NCBI RefSeq assembly: GCF_003627095.1
Contig: NZ_CP032627.1
Span: 1,798,001-1,862,000, forward strand
Direction: 5' to 3'
Length of the DNA stretch: 64,000 nt
Origin: Lactococcus allomyrinae
GTDB lineage: Bacteria > Bacillota > Bacilli > Lactobacillales > Streptococcaceae
Shown piece by piece: positions 52,095 through 57,991 of the stretch. A program made the position numbers and the translations under genes. How positions within the stretch are numbered: the first letter of the stretch is position 1; every line of letters begins with the position of its first letter. The notes below the pieces were generated by a model. That model had not been told where the DNA came from and made no database searches. It saw only the letters and a program-made list of their open reading frames with translations.

Positions 52095-52133
52095 TAAAAA
52101 AAGCAGCGTATATTCCTATGGTTCCGCTGCTTT
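52095..52133 (-). terminator. Terminator upstream of ssb
   Basis: AAAGCAGCG / CGCTGCTTT with a 16-base loop and a seven-T run on the minus strand. It stops the relaxase or toxin transcripts before ssb, right beside the antitoxin promoter. Confidence 0.85.
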
Positions 52134-52159
52134 GACTTAAATTCAGTTTGTGGTATAAT
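52132..52159 (+). promoter_or_regulatory. Promoter of the putative antitoxin RNA
   Basis: TTGACT (52132-52137) and TATAAT (52154-52159) with 16 bp between and a TG one base before the -10 (TGGTATAAT), a strong extended promoter on the plus strand with no protein gene behind it. Confidence 0.75.
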
Positions 52160-52165
52160 AGAGAT

Positions 52166-52277
52166 ATAAAAAGGACTGGTTGGTATCCAGTCCCCTATGG
52201 CCGCTTTAAGAACGGTAGCCTTTCATATTACTTAATAAAAATAATCGTTACGGGCTAAAGTAGACGATTATTTTTTA
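52166..52277 (+). ncRNA. Putative type I antitoxin RNA
   Basis: About 110 nt from the promoter to a terminator (AATAATCGT / ACGATTATT then T run). It carries a 5' hairpin (GGACTGG / CCAGTCC). Its 3' end overlaps, antisense, the end of the toxin gene on the minus strand, and the terminator works in both directions. Convergent RNAs overlapping at their 3' ends are the arrangement of type I toxin-antitoxin systems such as txpA/ratA or par. Confidence 0.6.
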
Positions 52278-52348
52278 TCCTTGTTATTAAGCAACAGCAT
52301 CAATGTCGCAAATGCGATCATCAGTGACAATGCTTGATATACAGACAA
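52268..52348 (-). CDS. Type I toxin-like membrane peptide (26 aa)
   Basis: The peptide reads SVYQALSLMIAFATLMLLL then NNKDKK: a single membrane helix with a charged C-terminus. This matches the small holin-like toxins (Hol_Tox type, with the recognisable SVYQAL-LMIAFATL core) of lactic acid bacteria. The start must be TTG at 52348, because a TGA lies five codons upstream in frame; AAAGG is eight bases before it. It lies inside another small frame with a far better ribosome binding site, which suggests coupled translation. Confidence 0.65.
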   Translation of the reverse strand: MSVYQALSLMIAFATLMLLLNNKDKK

Positions 52349-52394
52349 ATTTTTCGCCTTTCATGTTTTGTGAGGTTTGGCCTACAAATTCCAT
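52287..52394 (-). CDS. 35-codon leader frame overlapping the toxin
   Basis: Starts with ATG at 52394 behind GGAGGTGAT, an excellent site, and runs in a different frame over most of the toxin gene (MEFVGQTSQNMKGEKF...). Its product has no membrane segment. It may be a translated leader that controls access of ribosomes to the toxin start, or simply fortuitous. Confidence 0.4.
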   Translation of the reverse strand: MEFVGQTSQNMKGEKFVCISSIVTDDRICDIDAVA

Positions 52395-52441
52395 AGGCAT
52401 CACCTCCAATCAGGCTACCGTCTTTTAACTTCCACATTTCT

Positions 52442-52450
52442 ATTATATCA
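52442..52450 (-). promoter_or_regulatory. Promoter of the toxin transcript
   Basis: Extended -10 element TGATATAAT on the minus strand, about 48 bp before the leader ATG. No good -35 box is visible, as expected for an extended -10 promoter. Confidence 0.6.
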
Positions 52451-52504
52451 AAATCAAACTATAAAAGCTAGTAATCACAAGGGTTAACAGCTTTTTTCTT
52501 TGTT

Positions 52505-53773
52505 CTAAATTTCTGCTTCATCTTTCTCCTTTTCCAGTTCCCTTTTAAATTTTTCTGCTGCGAATTCTCGTTTTTGTTCTTCCCAACTTTTGTCAAACAT
52601 TGTCTTAAGTTGATGTTCAAGCTTATAATTTGGACGAGAAAATCGTTGTTGTTTCCTTTGTTTTGGTAAATGGTCTAACTCAACTTTGCCATATCCTTTG
52701 ATATGATACTTCTCTTTGAGTTTTTCATCATAAGTATTGAGTTCTTTGAGCAAATCATTCCCTAATTTTGTATAAAGTCCGTCTTTACCATAGAGCTTAT
52801 TCTGTTTATAATCCTCTGCCCGTGAGTCGCCATAGGCTTCCTTGAAATAGGTCACTTGCTCATCTAGCAAGTGATTAAATTGTTTAAATTCTTGCTTGTA
52901 ATTTTTCTCAATGTAGCGCTCGACAAATTGGTCAATCGTAGCTCGGTAGGGTTCCATAGCAGACATTCGGTAATGCCACAAACGTTTATCAGAAGGCAGT
53001 GCTCGATGTAAAGCTTTGAACTCCTGGCGTGCGCTCAAATCAAAAAAACCAACCAACGGCTTGTTTTTACTTGTAATAACATTACGCTGCAGCTCAGAGA
53101 GTGCTCGCGACTTTTCAGAGTTGTCAATCATATGCTCTAATATCATACTTTTAAAACGTTCATAAGAACTTTGCTCTCCTGCTTTCTGCCTACGAGTACC
53201 GATATAATCACGATAAACACGTCCTTCTTTCGTACGAAAAGTACGCATGGAACGAGTTGGTTCAGGCTCGACAATTGCAATATGAATGTGAATGTTATCT
53301 GTATTATAATGGATGGCACCTGACCAAATTGCTGAATTGCTCATTCCCTCACGTGCTAACATATCTGTTATAGCAAGCCGTGCCGCTTGTTGTAGCTTCG
53401 TATCATCTAAAATTCCTGTTTTAGAGTCATAAAGGCCATACTTTTCAAGGAATCTGTTGTCAAAACTGACAACATCTTGCCACATTAAACTATGGTTTTG
53501 TTGGGCAACTTGAAATTGAGCTTTAAGCTGCTTTGTTTCTTCTTCCGTCAGTGCATCACTGTTAGATGAAAACAAATTACTTGCTGCTTGTGGACGCCCC
53601 ATATAGTCATTATAGGTAGCTAAATCACTCTCTTTTAAATCATCAAAAGCAAAAGTATAACGTTCATAATTGGATGCTCGTGTTGCAGAATCTCGATCCA
53701 TGTAGTTGATGTAGTCCGCAAACTTTTGACTGACACTTGATACGAATTTCATCTTATAAACAATTCCAATCAT
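52505..53773 (-). CDS. Conjugative relaxase (MobL/MobP2-like)
   Basis: A 422-residue relaxase. The three-histidine metal-binding motif is HYNTDNIHIHIAIVEPEP (about 157-174), preceded by a helical part, and the tyrosine probably used for nicking lies in the N-terminal segment (FADYINYMDRDSATRASNYERYTF). The C-terminal half is long, charged and helical. It would nick oriT and pilot the strand through the T4SS. The start overlaps the stop of the small membrane-protein gene (ATGA). Confidence 0.88.
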   Translation of the reverse strand: MIGIVYKMKFVSSVSQKFADYINYMDRDSATRASNYERYTFAFDDLKESDLATYNDYMGRPQAASNLFSSNSDALTEEETKQLKAQFQVAQQNHSLMWQDVVSFDNRFLEKYGLYDSKTGILDDTKLQQAARLAITDMLAREGMSNSAIWSGAIHYNTDNIHIHIAIVEPEPTRSMRTFRTKEGRVYRDYIGTRRQKAGEQSSYERFKSMILEHMIDNSEKSRALSELQRNVITSKNKPLVGFFDLSARQEFKALHRALPSDKRLWHYRMSAMEPYRATIDQFVERYIEKNYKQEFKQFNHLLDEQVTYFKEAYGDSRAEDYKQNKLYGKDGLYTKLGNDLLKELNTYDEKLKEKYHIKGYGKVELDHLPKQRKQQRFSRPNYKLEHQLKTMFDKSWEEQKREFAAEKFKRELEKEKDEAEI

Positions 53774-54018
53774 GATGACGACTTCGACTTTCTATATTCC
53801 ATCACAACGATTTCAAGCACTATTGGTAACAAAATTAAAAAGCCGAGTATAGACAGTAGATTGTATAATAAGGCGTTCCAATTCCACACAAGAATTGCCA
53901 AAACTTGTGTGAAGATAACCCCAACAAAGTAGAGAACAAGCCTACGTTTCATATTCCGCTTAGAATAGCGATGTTCAAGCCATTCTAAAATAAGTTCTAT
54001 TTTTTTCTTTATCACCAT
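53770..54018 (-). CDS. Small two-helix membrane protein (82 aa)
   Basis: Basic N-terminus (IELILEWLEHRYSKRNMKRR), then two hydrophobic segments (LVLYFVGVIFTQVLAILVW and LLYNLLSILGFLILLPIVLEIVVM) and a short positive end. It lies between the relaxase and a 150-residue helical protein, overlapping both, so it belongs to the mobilisation operon. It could dock the relaxosome to the membrane; that is inference from location. Confidence 0.65.
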   Translation of the reverse strand: MVIKKKIELILEWLEHRYSKRNMKRRLVLYFVGVIFTQVLAILVWNWNALLYNLLSILGFLILLPIVLEIVVMEYRKSKSSS

Positions 54019-54464
54019 TCGTAATCCCCTTGCTCTATTTGAGGCTCGACTATAGGGCCAGGAGTAATTTCAAGCTGATCATTAAAGGTGCGATGCTGCA
54101 TCACATTATCCAACATTCGACGATATTCACTGTCAAAGTAGCCGATAAGAGGATGCCGTTTTTCTTGCAGAGAAATAGGTTGAGTGAGGTTCTGACTAAA
54201 GAGCCAAGTATTGAGAATTCCCAACATCATATCCGTATTTTTTTGTGCCTGACGAGAGGACAATTTTATCCCAACCAAGTCATTTTTATACTTTGATAAT
54301 TCCTCAGTCAATTCCTTATTGCGTTCTTCAAGTTGCTTGTTAAGAGCAAAGAGAGTGCGAAGTTTTTCAAGCTTGTTATCAACCGAAAAATAATCAAATA
54401 ATTCATTATCTCTACTTTGATTGATACGGATATTAAATTCTTGTGTTTGATTTTTTTCTACCAT
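54012..54464 (-). CDS. Helical mobilisation-operon protein (150 aa)
   Basis: No family recognised. A coiled-coil-like stretch occupies about 30-65 (LEKLRTLFALNKQLEERNKELTEELSKYK), followed by helices and an acidic C-terminus (EPQIEQGDYEW). It overlaps both neighbouring genes by 7 bp. The sequence KNQTQEFNIRINQSRDNELFDYF at the start resembles a ribbon strand followed by a helix. Probably a relaxosome accessory. Confidence 0.6.
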   Translation of the reverse strand: MVEKNQTQEFNIRINQSRDNELFDYFSVDNKLEKLRTLFALNKQLEERNKELTEELSKYKNDLVGIKLSSRQAQKNTDMMLGILNTWLFSQNLTQPISLQEKRHPLIGYFDSEYRRMLDNVMQHRTFNDQLEITPGPIVEPQIEQGDYEW

Positions 54465-54703
54465 TCTAACCCTCGCTTAATTTCTTCCAATTGGACACTG
54501 TACTGTTCTAACTTATCAATCAATTGACGTTCTACCGCTTCATAATGATTAGTGCGCTGCACCAACACTTCTGCTTCACTAAGACGACGTAGGAGAAGCC
54601 GCAAATACTCCTCACGAGTCTGCCCCTTCCGACGTGCCAAGCCATCAATTTTTGCTACTACTTTAGCATCAAGGTTTCTAATTTTAATATCACGTGTCGC
54701 CAT
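54458..54703 (-). CDS. Ribbon-helix-helix-like protein B (81 aa)
   Basis: Begins MATRDIKIRNLDAKVVAKIDGLARRKGQTREEYLRLLLRRL, a strand followed by two helices as in Arc/CopG/MobC proteins, then a coiled-coil tail (VERQLIDKLEQYSVQLEEIKRGLEW). It is a paralogue of the adjacent 81-residue protein A. ATG at 54703 has GGAG seven bases upstream, and the gene overlaps its neighbours. Likely binds the GTAC boxes or palindromes upstream of the operon and helps the relaxase. Confidence 0.7.
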   Translation of the reverse strand: MATRDIKIRNLDAKVVAKIDGLARRKGQTREEYLRLLLRRLSEAEVLVQRTNHYEAVERQLIDKLEQYSVQLEEIKRGLEW

Positions 54704-54935
54704 ACAATTTCTCCATGATTTGCATAAATAACCGATCAGTTTCTTCCAACTTCCGTGTAACTTTCGCTACGATTTCATTGAAATGTTCTTCCACCTCTGT
54801 GAGTATTTTCTGCTCGAAAAGTTGTTCCACAACCGTACGCAAATAAGCCTCACGAGAAAGATGTTTTTGTTTAGCTAGATCATCAATCACAATCAGCTGC
54901 TCATCTGGAATATCTCGAATTTTTGTGTAAGCCAA
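54690..54935 (-). CDS. Ribbon-helix-helix-like protein A (81 aa)
   Basis: TTG at 54935 gives a start (MAYTKIRDIPDEQLIVIDDLAKQKHLSREAYLRTVVEQL) aligned with its paralogue B and follows AAAGGA; the TTG at 54968 would add an unsupported extension. KIR, the ID-LA-K-turn and REAYLR/REEYLR are shared with B. The C-terminal helix is coiled-coil-like. First gene of the mobilisation operon and the nearest to the iterated GTAC boxes. Confidence 0.65.
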   Translation of the reverse strand: MAYTKIRDIPDEQLIVIDDLAKQKHLSREAYLRTVVEQLFEQKILTEVEEHFNEIVAKVTRKLEETDRLFMQIMEKLYGDT

Positions 54936-55042
54936 TTGTTGCCATCCTTTCCTTTTTTGATAAGACAATTCTCATTTTTTAGAGATTTTGCCTTTTTCTA
55001 AGTGATTTCTCTTAGTTTTACTAAAGAGCATAAGGGAACTTG

Positions 55043-55076
55043 CACCCATTTTATGGGTGGAGGCGCAGTGCGCCTC
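55043..55076. other. Candidate oriT: two adjacent palindromes
   Basis: CACCCAT-TTT-ATGGGTG (55043-55059) is followed directly by GAGGCGCA-G-TGCGCCTC (55060-55076), a GC-rich island in A/T-rich sequence, between the transfer genes and the mobilisation operon. The plus strand contains AGTGCGCC, similar to the nick-proximal AAGTGCGCCCT of MOBQ-type oriT sites such as pIP501. The relaxase here looks MobL-like, so the match may be coincidental. Confidence 0.5.
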
Positions 55077-55108
55077 GTTTTAAAGTGGGATCATAAAATC
55101 TAAATTAG

Positions 55109-55234
55109 GTACACTTTAAGTACACCTCACAAACTTTACTCTTATGCGATAGGTACATTTTACGTACACTTTTGTGTACCTTTTAAGTACACCCTATAAA
55201 CCTTGCTGTTATGCAGTAGGTACATTTTAGGTGC
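55109..55234. repeat. Phased GTAC operator boxes
   Basis: GTAC occurs at 55109, 55120, 55153, 55164, 55176, 55187 and 55220. They are in pairs whose starts are exactly 11 bp apart (GTAC-N7-GTAC), with a fourth pair degenerate. The longer units around TATGC-AGGTACATTTTA recur with a 67-bp period. Helically phased half-sites of this sort suit ribbon-helix-helix proteins such as those encoded just downstream. Confidence 0.7.
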
Positions 55235-55287
55235 TTTTTCATTATTTTCTAATATATTTCAAGTGTGATTTGGACACCTCCTACTTT

Positions 55288-56133
55288 TTAGTTCAAGCTT
55301 TGCAATGCAGCAATTTTATTTTCAATCGGTTGCTTGCTTTGTTTGAGACTGGTAATGTTTGTTTGAATTCCCTTAATCTCATCATTATTAGACGAAATTT
55401 GATCCGCAATTTGTTGTTTTTCCGACTGAGTAAGACCGTCAGTGTTGTTAAGAAGTTGCTGAGATTGGTTTTGAATATCGGTAATTTGTTGGTTCAAATC
55501 TTTGACTTGATGGTCAATATCTGTAAGTTGTTTTTGATATTTTTGTGTCAGCAATGTTCGACTTTCCTGCACATAACTTGACAAAGTTCGTGCATCAAAG
55601 ACTTGTTTTTCTTGCACATTTTTTGGCGTAATGATGAAGCCTTCCGTCGCATCTCCGACCGTATAAGTATCGTTTGAGTTACCTGTTTCAGGCACCGCCA
55701 CATAATATTGAAAGTTACCGATGTTACTTTTAGGGATAAATACAGCATAAAAGTTGGCATTGATTTTCTCCACCTTGATGTCAGAAATTTTCTTCTTATT
55801 TGTCCCATAAATTGTTGGATTGATTGTCATATTAACCTGACTTGCAGGTAAGTCAACAAGCAAATCAATTTCCACTAACTGTGCATCTTTATACGCTGTT
55901 CCGCCTGCATATTTGACAGAAACTTCATCCGTTTTTTGCAACTCAGTACCAACTTTAGTGAGTGAACCAAAACTACTTTTTGCGGTTAATGAGGACAGCG
56001 GACGGCTCATCATAAAGCCAAATAGAATAACAGCAGCCACAATCATATTTCGTTTGAGCTTACGATTGGGGCTTTGCTTTTTGATTTTTCTAGCCATCTG
56101 CTTTGCTAACTTTTTGCTTGTTTTATCACTCAT
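55288..56133 (-). CDS. Membrane-anchored protein with coiled-coil C-terminus (281 aa)
   Basis: Short basic N-terminus, one membrane helix (about 29-45, MIVAAVILFGFMMS), an extracellular beta-like region (about 60-175) and a long coiled coil at about 195-281 (ITDIQNQSQQLLNN; QIADQISSNNDEIKGIQTNITSLKQ). No family is recognised. It overlaps the VirB8-like gene by 4 bp and closes the transfer operon, so it is probably a surface-exposed or cell-wall-spanning part of the T4SS. Confidence 0.65.
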   Translation of the reverse strand: MSDKTSKKLAKQMARKIKKQSPNRKLKRNMIVAAVILFGFMMSRPLSSLTAKSSFGSLTKVGTELQKTDEVSVKYAGGTAYKDAQLVEIDLLVDLPASQVNMTINPTIYGTNKKKISDIKVEKINANFYAVFIPKSNIGNFQYYVAVPETGNSNDTYTVGDATEGFIITPKNVQEKQVFDARTLSSYVQESRTLLTQKYQKQLTDIDHQVKDLNQQITDIQNQSQQLLNNTDGLTQSEKQQIADQISSNNDEIKGIQTNITSLKQSKQPIENKIAALQSLN

Positions 56134-56837
56134 GATTTTCCTGCAACCTCGCTTGTTTTATTCAGCGCCGACAACTTTCCGTCTGTCAGTGTTACACTAT
56201 ACTGGCGAATAATATCACTCGTATTCGTGCTTGCGGGACTGACTAATTTTTCTTCAACCACGACAATATAGTCTGTATTGTCTGCCTCATTTTGATAAAC
56301 TTTCAAACTGATAATAGATTGTGCTAAAAGTTGAATCGGTTGATTAGTGTCAAGCGTTTTATTCTTGTTCCATTCAGATAACATGGTCTTAAGAAGTCCT
56401 GTATCACGGTCAATATTAAGACTCTTATAGAGTGCTTCTGTGCACTCATTTTTAAGCGCATTACTACGTTTATCAAGCGAACCATCGTCTAAAGCGATTG
56501 TTGTGTAAGTCTGCATCGCAGTCTTAACTATATCTGCGTTTGAAGGTTGATTAGTCGTTGTAGATGCTTCTCCATCCGATGATGAAGGTTCTGGCAGCCC
56601 TAGTGCTTGATTAACTTCCGACTGATTTTCGGTGTTCACTTTTGTACTACTCGTTGCTTGTAATGATGTGGATTGAGATTTATCCTCTTTGATATAGCTG
56701 CTTACTTGCTGCGGTTTAATCGCTCGGTGCGTACGTTTTTCGACAATCGTCGCAGCAACAATGACGACGACGAGTACCCCCACAATTGCAGCAATTCTTT
56801 TCCATTGCTGCATTGATAATTTTTTATTTGGTTTCAT
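56130..56837 (-). CDS. VirB8/TcpC-like transfer protein (235 aa)
   Basis: Cytoplasmic start, a membrane helix (about 13-33, IAAIVGVLVVVIVAATIV), a Ser/Thr-rich linker and a C-terminal domain from about 105 (SNADIVKTAMQTYTTIAL...IISLKVYQNEADNTDYIVVVEEKLVSP...IRQYSVTLTDGK). The C-terminal pattern suits the NTF2-like fold of VirB8/TcpC proteins, which bridge the membrane and cell wall in Gram-positive T4SS. It lies between the wall hydrolase and the 281-residue protein, as expected. Confidence 0.7.
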   Translation of the reverse strand: MKPNKKLSMQQWKRIAAIVGVLVVVIVAATIVEKRTHRAIKPQQVSSYIKEDKSQSTSLQATSSTKVNTENQSEVNQALGLPEPSSSDGEASTTTNQPSNADIVKTAMQTYTTIALDDGSLDKRSNALKNECTEALYKSLNIDRDTGLLKTMLSEWNKNKTLDTNQPIQLLAQSIISLKVYQNEADNTDYIVVVEEKLVSPASTNTSDIIRQYSVTLTDGKLSALNKTSEVAGKS

Positions 56838-56845
56838 ACTATCTC

Positions 56846-57991
56846 CTATTTATTCGGGGGATGAACCACTGATGAGACCATCCCTGAATGATACGTATAT
56901 GTGTCTTTTGCAAAAGGCATTGTGCCCTGGTCATAAACAACAATTTGATTATTACCTGTAACTTGTGCGACTACACCTGTGTGTCCATACTCAGGGCTGG
57001 TATTCCAACTTCCCATGTTGGTACCACGAACAAAATTAATAATATCCCCTGCTTTGATGTCGCTATAAGACGGGTTAGTCACAACTGTCCAGCCCCAAGC
57101 CTTCCAATTATAATCACTACCAATATCTGCAGCTGCTATACCATTGTTAAGTTCAATCCTTGCATCTATCGAGTGTGCATAGTAAGAAGAAACTGCATAG
57201 CATTGATGCTCGCCTCCACCATAAGTATTTGGAACAACAGTGCCTAAAAAAGGTTCTAGTGAGGCAATACTTCCATCTACAGCACCACCCCCACCATAAC
57301 CTCCAGGCGGAGCTGGCGTCCCTCCATGAGCGTTAATCCAGTCATCAACTTTTTGCATAATATCCGCACGTCTTTTTCCCGTACCACTCGTATCCGTAAA
57401 ATAAACACCGCCCATGAGCGGTGTCCAAGTTCCAGCCGCAAGTGCTTTGGCTTTATCATCTTGTGTTTTAAAAGTTTCATTTTTATTCAAGATAATCGTG
57501 ATTGACGTTAAGTCCACTACTGCTTTAGCATCATTGTATTGTGTCGCATTCTCAGGATTGCTGTCAAACGCACCATAACCAAACATGTTAGCACCTGGTT
57601 CTGTTGCAACTCCTGCGGTTCCTAAACTTGACTCTTCTTGTGCAATCGCAATAATGGCACGTACATCTAAGTTGCTTGACTTCTCCCATTCTAAAAGAAG
57701 CTGACCGTTAATTCGTTTTGGGTCATAAGGAATCCCTGTACTCTTAAGATAGCCATCCAATTGAGTAGCCGTAATGCCATACCGATGCATGAGTAGATTA
57801 TGTGTGTAAGGGTCTCCTGTTGACCAATCTTTAACATAAGAACTGGTACTAGAGCTGCTGGATCCATTGTTGAGTTGTCCTATTTTAACCGCTCCCCCGC
57901 CAATTTCGACTACAACTGAGATGAGCAAGAGTGCAACTGTTAAAAAGACAACTCCACCTGCAGCAGCTGCAATAATGAATTTCTTCATCAA
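56846..57991 (-). CDS. VirB1-like peptidoglycan hydrolase (glucosaminidase/lytic + CHAP)
   Basis: A 381-residue protein: membrane helix at 5-31, Ser-rich linker, a lysozyme-like/glucosaminidase domain (about 70-215; RAIIAIAQEESSLGTAGVAT, with the catalytic Glu-type EES and NMFGYGAFD), then Gly-rich linker and a CHAP amidase/endopeptidase domain (about 250-375). The CHAP catalytic pair is visible as HQCYAVSSYY (Cys) and YGHTGVVAQV (His). It opens the cell wall for the conjugation channel. Overlaps the VirB4 gene by 4 bp. Confidence 0.9.
   Translation of the reverse strand: MMKKFIIAAAAGGVVFLTVALLLISVVVEIGGGAVKIGQLNNGSSSSSTSSYVKDWSTGDPYTHNLLMHRYGITATQLDGYLKSTGIPYDPKRINGQLLLEWEKSSNLDVRAIIAIAQEESSLGTAGVATEPGANMFGYGAFDSNPENATQYNDAKAVVDLTSITIILNKNETFKTQDDKAKALAAGTWTPLMGGVYFTDTSGTGKRRADIMQKVDDWINAHGGTPAPPGGYGGGGAVDGSIASLEPFLGTVVPNTYGGGEHQCYAVSSYYAHSIDARIELNNGIAAADIGSDYNWKAWGWTVVTNPSYSDIKAGDIINFVRGTNMGSWNTSPEYGHTGVVAQVTGNNQIVVYDQGTMPFAKDTYTYHSGMVSSVVHPPNK

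Noticed and set aside
52166-52277. Complementarity of CGGTAGCC between toxin and antitoxin RNAs
   Set aside because: Both transcripts carry the same sense of the word, so it cannot pair between them; the antisense overlap is at the 3' ends instead.
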